DNA from: an uncultured Pelagibacteraceae bacterium
Lineage (GTDB): Bacteria > Pseudomonadota > Alphaproteobacteria > Pelagibacterales > Pelagibacteraceae
Direction: 5' to 3'
NCBI GenBank assembly: GCA_902591535.1
Contig: CACJBA010000007.1
Location: forward strand, 1-50,135
Length of the DNA: 50,135 bases
Below are positions 17,292 through 26,100 of the stretch, piece after piece. Position 1 is the stretch's first letter. Every line of letters starts with the position of its first letter. A program made the position numbers and the translations under genes. Under the pieces are notes generated by a model that saw nothing but the letters and a program-made list of their open reading frames with translations, was not told where the DNA came from and did no database searches.

Positions 17292-18053
17292 TCAAGTTAT
17301 GCCACCATCAACGATAAAGCTTTGTTTTGTGCATCCAGATGATTGATCTGATGCTAAAAACATTACCATTTGAGCAACATCATTAGGTTTTAATTGTCTT
17401 TTTAAAGCCTGACTATCTAAAATAAGCTTTTTGTACTTAGGGGTTAACCAATGTTTTATTTGTCTTTCGGTAGCTATAGATCCAGGTACTACTGAGTTAG
17501 TTCTGATATTATATTTTCCATATTCCTGTGCAAAAGACCTAGTTAAACCTACTACCGCAGATTTTGCTGTTTCATACACAACTTTATCCCCCTCACCTAA
17601 CATCCAAGAAACAGAACTTAAATTTACAATCGATCCAGCATTCATCTTCATCATAGATTTCACGACAGCTTTAGCAGCAAAAAAATAGTGCTTTAGGTTT
17701 ACTGCCATTCTATTTTCCCAATATTTTTCATCCACCTGATCTGTTGTATGTCTATCATCATTGGCTGCATTATTTACTAAAACATGTATTGGACCTTTTT
17801 TTGTAATAATATTTTTAATCGTTTTTTCCAATTTATTGATATCTAACAAGTTACATTCACTGAAAGTTGGTGATCTAAATTTATTTTTCTTAATTTTGTT
17901 TAAAAGTTTTTTTGTTTCTTTTAAATCAATATCTACAAAATAAACTTCGCTTCCCTGTTCACAAAAATGTTCAACGATTGAAGCACCAATCCCTGAACCA
18001 CCACCAGTAATAAACACTCTTTTATTTTTTAAATCAGAATATTTAACTCTCAT
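17292..18053 (-). CDS. SDR-family dehydrogenase, probably sugar dehydrogenase
   Basis: 253 residues. The NAD(P) motif TGGGSGIG lies at about 16-23, NNAAN near 94, catalytic Ser147 in NLSSVSW, and Tyr160/Lys164 in YETAK. Classical SDR length. In the context of a glucose-type importer and galM it is likely the sugar 1-dehydrogenase that makes a lactone from the beta-anomer (inference). It begins 2 bp after the ATPase gene. A close paralogue with identical intact length sits at 28137-28899 but is frameshifted, so this window holds one good and one broken copy. Confidence 0.87.
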   Translation of the reverse strand: MRVKYSDLKNKRVFITGGGSGIGASIVEHFCEQGSEVYFVDIDLKETKKLLNKIKKNKFRSPTFSECNLLDINKLEKTIKNIITKKGPIHVLVNNAANDDRHTTDQVDEKYWENRMAVNLKHYFFAAKAVVKSMMKMNAGSIVNLSSVSWMLGEGDKVVYETAKSAVVGLTRSFAQEYGKYNIRTNSVVPGSIATERQIKHWLTPKYKKLILDSQALKRQLKPNDVAQMVMFLASDQSSGCTKQSFIVDGGIT

Positions 18054-18055
18054 TT

Positions 18056-19150
18056 TTATATTCTCTCTTCAGTTTGAGCATCAAATAATGATGTTTGAGT
18101 TAAATCAAAATATAATTTCGTTTCTTTTGCTAGTTCAATTTTTATGGTTGAAGGAAATTTAGCTAAAATTTCCTGATTAGAATAATCAAAAGTCATTATT
18201 TGTTCATGACCTATATACTCACTTAAATCTGCTCTTAAATTGACTTCAAAATCACTTTCATTAGATTTTTTAAAGTAAATGTGCTCTGGCCTTAAACCAA
18301 AGAAAACTTCTTTATTATTTAAATTAGATTTATCTTTAAATTCATAATCTTTAATTGGAATTTCAAAATTAGAATCACTTGCAGTAAAAAATATTTTGCC
18401 TGAAGTTTCTTTTAAAGTTCCCTTAATTAAATTCATAGATGGTGATCCAATAAAATCTGCTACAAATGTGTTGCTTGGTTTATTGTAAATATTTTCAGGT
18501 GTATCATTTTGCTGAATAACACCATGGTTCATAATCGCAATTCTTGTTCCTAAACTCATTGCTTCAGTTTGATCATGAGTTACATACACAACTGTTGTTT
18601 TCAGTTGCTGGTGAAGTTTTTTGATCTCTCTTCTCATCTCAACTCTTAGTTTTGCATCCAAGTTAGATAAAGGTTCGTCGAACAAAAATATTCTTGGCTC
18701 TCTAACCAATGCTCTTCCAATAGCAACTCTTTGTCTTTGTCCTCCAGATAATTGTGAGGGTTTTCTTTCTAACAATTGATCAACTTGTAAAAATTTAGAT
18801 ACTTTCTCTAATTGCTCCTCAATTTTTTCTTTAGATGTTTTTGCTTGTTTAAGACCAAAAACCATGTTTTCTTTAACATTCATTGACGGATATAAAGCGT
18901 ATGATTGAAAAACCATAGCAATATTACGGTCTTTGGGCTCAACCTTACTTACATTGTAATCATCAATAAAAACATTTCCTTCGTTAATAGTCTCTAAACC
19001 AGCAATGATATTTAATAAAGTTGATTTTCCACATCCAGACGGTCCTAAAAGAACTAGAAAATTTCCTTCATCTATCTCTAAATTAATTTTTCTTAAAACT
19101 TCAGTTGTTCCAAAGTTTTTTGATAATTCTTCAATTTTTAACGTTTTCAT
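18056..19150 (-). CDS. sugar ABC importer ATP-binding protein, MalK/UgpC type
   Basis: 364 residues. Walker A GPSGCGKST (about 36-44), signature LSGGQRQRVAIGRAL, Walker B IFLFDEPLSNLDA, H-loop TVVYVTHDQTEAMSLG, and a C-terminal TOBE/MalK-type regulatory domain with FFGLRPEHIYF. This is the CUT1 sugar-importer ATPase class, which pairs with two different permeases. It starts 2 bp after the preceding permease gene. It powers the GtsABC-type transporter encoded upstream. Confidence 0.93.
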   Translation of the reverse strand: MKTLKIEELSKNFGTTEVLRKINLEIDEGNFLVLLGPSGCGKSTLLNIIAGLETINEGNVFIDDYNVSKVEPKDRNIAMVFQSYALYPSMNVKENMVFGLKQAKTSKEKIEEQLEKVSKFLQVDQLLERKPSQLSGGQRQRVAIGRALVREPRIFLFDEPLSNLDAKLRVEMRREIKKLHQQLKTTVVYVTHDQTEAMSLGTRIAIMNHGVIQQNDTPENIYNKPSNTFVADFIGSPSMNLIKGTLKETSGKIFFTASDSNFEIPIKDYEFKDKSNLNNKEVFFGLRPEHIYFKKSNESDFEVNLRADLSEYIGHEQIMTFDYSNQEILAKFPSTIKIELAKETKLYFDLTQTSLFDAQTEERI

Positions 19151-19152
19151 TG

Positions 19153-20058
19153 TTATCCTTTCACTGCTCCTGAAGTTAATCCTCTAATAAAATATTTACC
19201 TGCTAATACATAAACAATAAGTGTTGGTATACCTGCTATAATAGCTGAAGCCATATCTACATTATATTCTTTGACACTTGTGCTTGATAAAACCATATTG
19301 TTTAAAGCGACTTGTATAGGCGCTGCTTCACCAAATGAAAAAGTTGATCCAAATAAAAAATCATTCCATATTTGTGTAAATTGCCAAATTACAGTTACAA
19401 CAATAATCGGCGCAGAAATTGGAAGTAAGATTTTAAAAAATATCTTAAAAAAACCAGCGCCATCTATCCTAGCAGCTTTAACTAATTCCGTTGGTACAGA
19501 AACATAATAATTTCTAAAAAACAATGTAGTAAAAGGTATTCCATAAACTGTATGGACTAAAACTAATCCAACTACTGAATTTGAAATTCCTAATACTCCA
19601 AGAGTTCTTGCCATTGGTAGCAATATTGCTTGAAAAGGTATGAAACATCCAAATAATAAAAAAAGAAAAACCCACTGATCTCCTTTAAATCTCCATTTAG
19701 TTAAAACATAGCCAGTCATTGCTCCAATAAATGTTGAAAAAAATACTGCTGGCACAACCATCTTGATTGAATTCCAAAAATATGGTCTTAAAAAAGTGTC
19801 ACCGGCTCCATATCCTCTACCTCCCCAAGCTACAGCCCAAGAATCCAAATTTAATCCGCTTGGCCAACTTAAAAGTGTTCCTTGACGAATTTCTTCCATT
19901 GTTTTTAAAGATGTAACAACCATGACATAAAGAGGAAAAATAAAATAAGAAGCAAAAAGAATTAAAATAAAATATAAAAACCATCTCAAAAACATATTTG
20001 TATATTTAGATTTTTGTTCTAACTGCTGATAAGAAGAGGATTTCAAACTATCTTGCAT
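19153..20058 (-). CDS. gtsC: sugar ABC transporter permease, MalG/GtsC type
   Basis: 301 residues, six membrane helices. The EAA loop, which docks to the ATPase, reads TELVKAARIDGAGFFKIFFK at about 205-225. The N-terminal segment with SYFIFPLYVMVVTSLKTMEE is typical of the second permease in CUT1 systems. The start is 10 bp inside the end of the first permease gene. Together they form the channel of a glucose/mannose-type importer. Confidence 0.9.
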   Translation of the reverse strand: MQDSLKSSSYQQLEQKSKYTNMFLRWFLYFILILFASYFIFPLYVMVVTSLKTMEEIRQGTLLSWPSGLNLDSWAVAWGGRGYGAGDTFLRPYFWNSIKMVVPAVFFSTFIGAMTGYVLTKWRFKGDQWVFLFLLFGCFIPFQAILLPMARTLGVLGISNSVVGLVLVHTVYGIPFTTLFFRNYYVSVPTELVKAARIDGAGFFKIFFKILLPISAPIIVVTVIWQFTQIWNDFLFGSTFSFGEAAPIQVALNNMVLSSTSVKEYNVDMASAIIAGIPTLIVYVLAGKYFIRGLTSGAVKG

Positions 20059-20923
20059 TTTCTCTCCTTAACTCTGAATATAAATATGGGATAATCACAG
20101 CTGCTACAGCCATAAACATCATCATCGCACTTGCTGCAGATAAACCAACCTGGCTTTTGTGAAATGCAGTTTGTGTCATATATAAAGCAGGCATAGTTGT
20201 CGATATACCTGGACCACCTTGTGTCAGTGCTACTATAAGATCATAACTTTTTATTGATATATGAACTAAAATTACAAAACTTGTAAAAAATACAGGTCTC
20301 ATCATTGGAAGTAAAATCTTCCAGTATACAGTAAATAAACTTGCGCCATCTATTTTTGCCGCTTTAACAATTTCATCCTCTACTGACCTTAATCCAGCTA
20401 AAAATAGTGCCATTACAAAGCCAGCAGATTGCCAAACACCAGCGATAACTATGGTATAAATAGCCATTTCCCTATCAACCAGCCAATCAAAAGTGAAGTT
20501 CTCAAAACCCCAATCTCTAAACATTTTTTGAATGCCTAAAGTTGGATTTAATATCCATTTCCAAGCAGTTCCAGTTACAATGAATGATAGTGCCATTGGA
20601 TATAAATATATCGTTCTCAAAAGACCTTCTGCTCTAATTTTTTGGTCTAAAAATATTGCAAGAATTATTCCTATAACGATACAAAAAATTAAAAACAATG
20701 CTGTAAAGATTAGTAAATTATCTACTGCAATAAGCCATTTTCTAGAACCCCAAAGTTTAACATATTGGCCTACACCCCATAGTTCATACTTAGGTAAGAT
20801 TTTAGAATTTGTAAAAGATATATATAAAGTCCAAAGCACAAAACCATAAACAAACCAACCAATTAAACCAACAGCTGGTGCCATTACAATTTTAGGTAGG
20901 TTTTTCTCTAACCACTTGAACAT
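20048..20923 (-). CDS. gtsB: sugar ABC transporter permease, MalF/GtsB type
   Basis: 291 residues, six helices. EAA loop: EDEIVKAAKIDGASLFTVYW at about 182-201. The length matches the short MalF-type permeases of GtsB rather than the 500-residue enterobacterial MalF. It is separated from the upstream binding-protein gene by a strong terminator-like hairpin, so its expression is expected to be lower than that of the binding protein. Confidence 0.9.
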   Translation of the reverse strand: MFKWLEKNLPKIVMAPAVGLIGWFVYGFVLWTLYISFTNSKILPKYELWGVGQYVKLWGSRKWLIAVDNLLIFTALFLIFCIVIGIILAIFLDQKIRAEGLLRTIYLYPMALSFIVTGTAWKWILNPTLGIQKMFRDWGFENFTFDWLVDREMAIYTIVIAGVWQSAGFVMALFLAGLRSVEDEIVKAAKIDGASLFTVYWKILLPMMRPVFFTSFVILVHISIKSYDLIVALTQGGPGISTTMPALYMTQTAFHKSQVGLSAASAMMMFMAVAAVIIPYLYSELRRENAR

Positions 20924-20950
20924 TATAAATATTTTTTATTTAAATTAAAA

Positions 20951-20980
20951 AAAAAGGCCACCTAGTTTTTAGGTGGCCTT
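20951..20980 (-). terminator. attenuating terminator between gtsA and gtsB
   Basis: Stem AAGGCCACCTA / TAGGTGGCCTT (20954-20964 with 20970-20980), 5-base loop, and on the minus strand a long T run. The 11-bp GC-containing stem is exceptional in this AT-rich DNA. It lies 14 bp after the gtsA stop and 31 bp before gtsB, so partial termination after the binding-protein gene is the likely role. Confidence 0.88.
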
Positions 20981-20993
20981 AATTTTTGTATTT

Positions 20994-22250
20994 TTACATA
21001 TTGTCTAAAACTGAATCAGCTAAAGCATTTGCAGCATCTACAGATGACATGTCAGAATTAAAGTGTTCTGTAATAACATCTTGTAAAGCAGCTTTCATAG
21101 TATTTCCTTGAGCCATACCATGAGCAAAACTTGGAACTAATCCACCACCTGCACCTGCAGTTTTAATATCTGCATTTGATTTTTTAGCACATTGGTCAAA
21201 CTCATCCATTGATACGTCTAAACGAGCTGGGATAGAACCTTTGTATAGGTTGAAAACTTTTTGGAAGTTTTTACCCATCATAAGTTTAGCCAATAATTTT
21301 TGACCAGCTTGTTTGTCTGCATCATCAGATTTGTAAAAGATAAAACTATCTACATTATATAAATATCCATTATTTGATGGAGTGGCAGCACAGTAGTAAT
21401 CTACACCTGGTTGTTTACCTGCAGCTGTAAATTCACCTTTTGCCCAGTCACCCATAATTTGGAAACCAGCTTTACCTTCGATAACCATACCAGTAGCAAC
21501 GTTCCAGTCTCTTCCTGGACTACCTTCATCAGTAAAACCTTGAAGTTTTCTCATTTGGTCAAATACTTTAACTGTTGTTTCGCTTCTTAAACAATTTTCT
21601 TTAAGATCTACATAACAGTTTTTGTAATAATTGTTTCCACCAATTCCCATAGCAACTGCTTCAAATACTGTAGCATCTTGCCAAGCTTGACCACCATGAG
21701 CAAATGGAATTATTCCAGCAGCTTGTAATTTTTCTGCAGCAGCATTTAATTCATCCCAAGTACTTGGAACTGAAATACCGTTTGCATCAAATACAGCTTT
21801 GTTTGCCCACATCCAGTCAATTCTGTGAATGTTTACTGGAGCAGCACAATAAGGTCCGCTGTTATTTTCACACTTGTGAATAGCTGCAATCATTGGATCC
21901 AATAAATTGTCCCAACCTTCTGCTTGAGCAACTGAATCAATGTTATAAGGAGCTACAACACCTTCTTGGTCATACTCTTGAATTGTAGGACCTTTGATTT
22001 GTGATGCTGATGGAGGATCTCCGGCAACTATTCTTGCTTTTAATGCAACGTTAGCAGCATCTCCACCACCACCTGTTACAGGCATGTCCATCCATTCACC
22101 ACCATTAGCAGCGAAATCATCTTTTAAAACTTTAAGAGCAGCAGCTTCACCACCAGACGTCCACCAGTGCAAAACCTCGATCTTAGGTCCTGCAATTGAT
22201 GAAGTAGATGTGAACGCTAATGTAATTAAAGCGATCATTAGTTTTTTCAT
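20994..22250 (-). CDS. gtsA: glucose/mannose-type ABC substrate-binding protein
   Basis: 418 residues with a signal peptide (MKKLMIALITLAFTSTSSIA). The mature protein begins KIEVLHWWTSGGEAAALKVL and has PVNIHRIDWMWANK, AHGGQAWQDATVFEAV and GKAGFQIMGDWAKGE. These blocks closely match Pseudomonas GtsA glucose-binding proteins (VHWWTSGGE, PVNIHRINWLW, HGGQPWQDSTVFEAV). It captures monosaccharide in the periplasm for the GtsBC-ATPase importer. An AGAAAGAAG ribosome site precedes it. Codon use is visibly richer than in neighbours (more GC-containing codons), as expected for an abundant protein. The leader has two perfect palindromes. Confidence 0.92.
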   Translation of the reverse strand: MKKLMIALITLAFTSTSSIAGPKIEVLHWWTSGGEAAALKVLKDDFAANGGEWMDMPVTGGGGDAANVALKARIVAGDPPSASQIKGPTIQEYDQEGVVAPYNIDSVAQAEGWDNLLDPMIAAIHKCENNSGPYCAAPVNIHRIDWMWANKAVFDANGISVPSTWDELNAAAEKLQAAGIIPFAHGGQAWQDATVFEAVAMGIGGNNYYKNCYVDLKENCLRSETTVKVFDQMRKLQGFTDEGSPGRDWNVATGMVIEGKAGFQIMGDWAKGEFTAAGKQPGVDYYCAATPSNNGYLYNVDSFIFYKSDDADKQAGQKLLAKLMMGKNFQKVFNLYKGSIPARLDVSMDEFDQCAKKSNADIKTAGAGGGLVPSFAHGMAQGNTMKAALQDVITEHFNSDMSSVDAANALADSVLDNM

Positions 22251-22312
22251 ATCTTCTCTTTCTCTTTTATTTAGTTAACTATTTTTTAAAAAAACAAACT
22301 ATAAGTAGAATG

Positions 22313-22365
22313 ATCAATAATTGATAACTAAAAAATTTTAATACAACTATTAGTTGATGTTGTAT
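22313..22365. promoter_or_regulatory. palindromes in the gtsA leader, possible operators
   Basis: ATCAATAATTGAT (22313-22325) is a perfect 13-bp palindrome. CAACTATTAGTTG (22344-22356) is another, nested in a wider pair ATACAAC / GTTGTAT (22341-22347 with 22359-22365). They lie about 63-115 bp upstream of gtsA in a 190-bp gap that otherwise shows only A/T runs. Operator function for a sugar repressor is inferred; short palindromes are expected by chance in such AT-rich DNA. Confidence 0.35.
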
Positions 22366-22440
22366 TTTTTTCTTTATTTTGCTTGTTTTTTTAAATTATA
22401 AAAAAAGGGTTTTTTTTTAATTCAATTACCAGTTGAATTT

Positions 22441-23343
22441 CTAATATGTCGCGCTTCTTCCTAATCTTGCTGCACCACGAACGCCACTAGCATCTCCAAA
22501 TCTTGGTTTTAAAAAAACGCCTTCGTATTCTCTTCCAATAACAAATTTTCTAACTAATGAATCTACTTCATGTAAAAAATCTATTTCGTTTGAAACACCT
22601 CCTCCAAATACAAAAGCATCTGGGTCTAAAATATTTATAATACTAGAGAGAGACATTGCTAAGTTAACTTTAAAATCATCGATAAACCTTTCAGCATCTA
22701 GATCATGTTTCCTGTTTAATTCAAATATTTCATTAGCTTTTAAATTTTTTCCATAAATTTTATTAAATCTTTTGGCTAAACCTAAGCCTGATAAAAAGCT
22801 TTCGATCTCCGCTTCTCTTGCATTGCTTGAATCAAATTTTTCTTTTTTTGCAGCAAAGTACGGAATTTGATTGTGACCCCATTCTCCTGCTACACCATTA
22901 GATCCAGTAATAATTTTTTTATCAATCACTAATCCTCCTCCAACACCAGATCCTAAAATTATTCCGTAGACTATTTTGTAATGTTTTCCTGATCCATCTA
23001 TTGCCTCTGATAATGCAAAACAATTTGCATCATTCTCACAAAAAACCTCTTTTCCAAGTGCTTTACGTAAATCACTTTGAAAAGGTTTTTTTTCTAACCA
23101 AGTTAGATTTGGAGCATTTTTTACTAAACCTGTTTGAGGAGAATGAACTCCTGGATGACATACTCCAATTGGAAGCTCTTGATTAAACTCTTGTTCTAAT
23201 TGTCTATGTATATCTCTTATTGAAATAATAATTTGAGAATAATCTTTTGGGCAGGATATTCTAGATCTATGTTTTTCTTGTCCATCATTTTCAAGCACAA
23301 CACTCTCAATTTTAGTTGCACCTACATCAATACCTACTTGCAT
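22441..23343 (-). CDS. ROK-family sugar kinase lacking the zinc cysteine motif
   Basis: 300 residues. The N-terminal phosphate loop GIDVGATKIESVVLE, the catalytic region ENDANCFALSEA, GVILGSGVGGGLVID-type glycine loop (here IILGSGVGGGLVIDKKI) and GEWGHNQI are those of ROK glucokinases/fructokinases/N-acetylhexosamine kinases. After GEWGHNQ the expected CxCGxxGCxE zinc-binding motif is replaced by a Cys-free segment ending EAEIESFLSG, so the metal site is lost while Glu and the fold remain. It is 2 bp after the SDR gene. Role: ATP-dependent phosphorylation of a hexose or related sugar, exact sugar unknown. Confidence 0.85.
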   Translation of the reverse strand: MQVGIDVGATKIESVVLENDGQEKHRSRISCPKDYSQIIISIRDIHRQLEQEFNQELPIGVCHPGVHSPQTGLVKNAPNLTWLEKKPFQSDLRKALGKEVFCENDANCFALSEAIDGSGKHYKIVYGIILGSGVGGGLVIDKKIITGSNGVAGEWGHNQIPYFAAKKEKFDSSNAREAEIESFLSGLGLAKRFNKIYGKNLKANEIFELNRKHDLDAERFIDDFKVNLAMSLSSIINILDPDAFVFGGGVSNEIDFLHEVDSLVRKFVIGREYEGVFLKPRFGDASGVRGAARLGRSATY

Positions 23344-23345
23344 GA

Positions 23346-24095
23346 CTAATATGTAGCTCTCCCTCCACTTAAATCAAAAACTGCAGCTGTTGAGAATGAA
23401 TTTTCTTCACTAGCCAACCAAGTCACTAATGATGCAAGCTCTTCGACTTTAGCAAATTTATTTCTTGGAATTTTAGATAACATATAATTAATATGTTCCT
23501 CGGTCATTTGATCAAAAATCCTAGTTTTTGCTGCTGCTGGAGTAACACAATTCACTGCTATATTTTTTTGAGCAAGTTCTTTTCCCAAAGATTTAGTTAA
23601 TCCAATAACTCCTGCTTTAGATGTACTATAAGCACTAGCATTAGGATTACCTTCTTTCCCAGCAATGGATGCTATATTAACAATTCGTCCATAGTCATTT
23701 TTCAACATAAAAGGGACAATCGCTTTACAACAATAGAAAACAGAATTTAAATTTAAGTTCATTACTTTCTTCCATTCATCTAATGGATATTCTGCTACTG
23801 TTGTATTCATTCCTGCTATACCTGCGTTGTTTACAAAGATATCAATTTTTCCGAAGTTTTTTTCAACTTCACTTAAATTTTTATTTATAATTTCAAAATT
23901 AGTTACATCGACAATTTGAAAACTTACATTATCAGATTTAAGTTTATCAACTGCCTCTTTGGCAGCTTTTTCGTCTATATCCCAAATTATTACTTTAGCT
24001 CCAGCTCCAATAAATCTCTCAGTGATTGCTAAGCCAAATCCTTGGGCGCCACCTGTAACAATTGCAATTCTGTTGTTTAAATCGTATTTAATCAT
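23346..24095 (-). CDS. SDR-family dehydrogenase
   Basis: 249 residues. TGGAQGFG (about 14-21), NNAG near 89-92, Ser143, Tyr156 and Lys160 (YSTSK) are intact, as in FabG-like SDRs. The C-terminus FDLSGGRATY is the usual substrate-loop end. Its start overlaps tctA by 4 bp (ATGA), tying it to the tricarboxylate-transporter operon, and it precedes the ROK kinase. Likely substrate is a hydroxy acid or polyol delivered by the TctABC system (inference). Confidence 0.85.
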   Translation of the reverse strand: MIKYDLNNRIAIVTGGAQGFGLAITERFIGAGAKVIIWDIDEKAAKEAVDKLKSDNVSFQIVDVTNFEIINKNLSEVEKNFGKIDIFVNNAGIAGMNTTVAEYPLDEWKKVMNLNLNSVFYCCKAIVPFMLKNDYGRIVNIASIAGKEGNPNASAYSTSKAGVIGLTKSLGKELAQKNIAVNCVTPAAAKTRIFDQMTEEHINYMLSKIPRNKFAKVEELASLVTWLASEENSFSTAAVFDLSGGRATY

Positions 24096-25570
24096 AGTTT
24101 CCTATTAATTTTTTTTGACCTTATTAAAGGAAAAGCTAGAGCAATTAAAGATAAAACGAAGAATGTTAAAGCTATTGGTCTTGTAAAAAACATAAACCAA
24201 TTTCCATCAAATATAACCAGAGATTGTCTTAGAGTTCCCTCGACTAACTCTCCTAATATTAGTCCTATAATAACTGGAACAACTGAAAAGCCATATCTTC
24301 TCATAAAGAAACCCAAAACACCAAAAAATAACATTATCCACACATCAATTATAGATTGATTTAAAGAGTATGTTCCGCACACCGAAACTGCAAATATCAT
24401 AGGCCATAAAATTTTATTAGGCACCAATGTTATTCGTGCAAATATTTTTGCACCAAAAAAACCAAAAATAAAAAATAGAATATTTGCAATTAACATTGCG
24501 CCAAAAATTCCATATAAGAAATCTGGTTGTTCTCTAAACAAATCTGGTCCAGGTCTAACTCCATGAATAATTAAACCTGTCAATATAACAGCAGTTGTAG
24601 CACTTCCAGGAATCCCAAGTGCAAGTGTTGGAACCATCGCACCACCTGTTGCTGCATTGTTTGCTGCCTCAGCTCCTGCAATTCCTTCAATAGAACCTTT
24701 TCCAAATTCTTCTGGGTTTTTTGAAAATCTTTTAGCTTCAGAATAACCTATTAAAGAAGCAACTGTTCCTCCTTCTGCAGGCAGAACTCCAATAAAAGAT
24801 CCAATTCCGCTTGATCTTAAAATTGTTTTCCAAGTTTTTTTGTAATCATCTTTACTAGGTAACTTAATTGCTTTTAATGCAATTCTATTAAATATTTGAT
24901 TAATCAAAGTTGATTGGGTGAGCATTTCACTCATTGCAAATAATCCAACTACCACAGGTATGAATCCTATTCCTTCGGTTAATTCATTTACTCCAAAAGT
25001 AAATCGATCAATTGAAGTCATAAAATCTTTTCCAACAGTTGAGATTAAAATTCCAAATGCACCTGCGATTAAATTTTTAATTGGGCTACCTTCACCAATT
25101 GATGCAAGCATAGTTAAGCCAAATATAGCTAAAGCAAAATATTCTGGTTGACCGAATTCATAAGCAAGTTGTGCCAAAATAGGAGCAAAAAAAACCAATA
25201 TAATTACACTAAAAATGCCTCCAACAGTGCTTGATACAGTTGCCATGCCTAGAGCTCTTCCAGCTTCACCTTTTTGAGCTAGAGGATAACCATCCAAACA
25301 AGTTGCTGCTGCTGCTGGGGTTCCTGGTGTATTAATAAGTACAGCTGTTATTGCACCACCATATGTTCCAGCACAATATATTGATGTTAGTAAAACAATT
25401 GCAGATAGTGGATCTAGTGTCATCGTAAAAGGTAAAATTAATGCTCCACCTGTAGTGGGACCTAACCCTGGCAACACACCTAAAATCAGACCAAACAATG
25501 TTCCAAAAAATAAAACTATCATTAGTTTAGAACTGAACAGTGGTGCCAACATTAATAATAAATTATCCAT
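24092..25570 (-). CDS. tctA: TctA-family large transport subunit
   Basis: 492 residues, about 12 helices. The family hallmark sequences are present: GVLPGLGPTTGGALILPFT near 32-50, INTPGTPAAAATCLDGYPLA, and ALGIPGSATTAVILTGLIIHG. TTT systems import citrate, other di/tricarboxylates or aromatic acids, driven by an ion gradient. Its start is immediately behind the tctB stop (25571). It forms the channel with TctB and works with the TctC binding protein upstream. Confidence 0.95.
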   Translation of the reverse strand: MDNLLLMLAPLFSSKLMIVLFFGTLFGLILGVLPGLGPTTGGALILPFTMTLDPLSAIVLLTSIYCAGTYGGAITAVLINTPGTPAAAATCLDGYPLAQKGEAGRALGMATVSSTVGGIFSVIILVFFAPILAQLAYEFGQPEYFALAIFGLTMLASIGEGSPIKNLIAGAFGILISTVGKDFMTSIDRFTFGVNELTEGIGFIPVVVGLFAMSEMLTQSTLINQIFNRIALKAIKLPSKDDYKKTWKTILRSSGIGSFIGVLPAEGGTVASLIGYSEAKRFSKNPEEFGKGSIEGIAGAEAANNAATGGAMVPTLALGIPGSATTAVILTGLIIHGVRPGPDLFREQPDFLYGIFGAMLIANILFFIFGFFGAKIFARITLVPNKILWPMIFAVSVCGTYSLNQSIIDVWIMLFFGVLGFFMRRYGFSVVPVIIGLILGELVEGTLRQSLVIFDGNWFMFFTRPIALTFFVLSLIALAFPLIRSKKINRKL

Positions 25571-26077
25571 CTAGCTATAATAAATATTAGTAATTATTCC
25601 TGGAGGAAATCTTAAACCTAAGATTGTTTCAAAGAATATAAAAACAATAACTGGAAAAATAATTCCGACTAATAATAAATAAAATATTCTTTTTTCTCCC
25701 CAACAGTAAGAAACAAATATAGATAAGGCTGAAATTGCTAAAAAGAAATCAAGAGTTTTAGAAACTATTACAAATATTACAAAACTAAACAATGTTAAGA
25801 AAAATGATTTTGGTAATTTTTTTTCAACTTTCCAAGGATTTTTAATTGCTAAATAATAAATGGTTAAAGTCATTCCTATTATTAAAATTAATAACGCTTT
25901 TGGAAATGTTGCTGGCTGAATTCCTCTATTTAATATTGGCGGCACTATATCAAATGTAAAAGTAGTTATGAGTAGAATTGCCGATATAAAAATAATTATA
26001 AATGAAACTTTAAATTCATCTTTAAAAAAAAAGGGCAAACTTTTGTTTGCCCTTTTTGATTTTTGTACATTTTTCAT
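25571..26077 (-). CDS. tctB: TctB-family small transport subunit
   Basis: 168 residues with four membrane helices (FIIIFISAILLITTFTF, FPKALLILIIGMTLTIYYL, LTLFSFVIFVIVSK, FYLLLVGIIFPVIVFIFF). This is the standard size and layout of TctB. It starts 23 bp after tctC and its first ~18 codons contain a perfect terminator-like hairpin (encoding KRANKSLPFF), which is unusual. Translation of the first codons could melt the hairpin, so expression of tctB and tctA may depend on ribosomes following RNA polymerase. Confidence 0.88.
   Translation of the reverse strand: MKNVQKSKRANKSLPFFFKDEFKVSFIIIFISAILLITTFTFDIVPPILNRGIQPATFPKALLILIIGMTLTIYYLAIKNPWKVEKKLPKSFFLTLFSFVIFVIVSKTLDFFLAISALSIFVSYCWGEKRIFYLLLVGIIFPVIVFIFFETILGLRFPPGIITNIYYS
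26022..26057 (-). terminator. terminator-like hairpin inside the start of tctB
   Basis: AAAAGGGCAAAC (26029-26040), TTTT loop, GTTTGCCCTTTT (26045-26056): a 12-bp perfect stem followed on the minus strand by a T run. It is a textbook Rho-independent terminator placed between tctC and the bulk of tctB, but located in codons ~8-18 of tctB rather than in the 23-bp gap. Likely attenuates transcription beyond tctC. Confidence 0.85.
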
Positions 26078-26100
26078 ATTTAAATGTACTTTTAATTAGA

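Noticed and set aside
22400..22440. Inverted repeat AATTCAA...TTGAATT after the ROK gene as a terminator
   Set aside because: The tract after the stem on the minus strand is A-rich rather than T-rich and the stem has only A/T plus one C/G pair, so it would not terminate.
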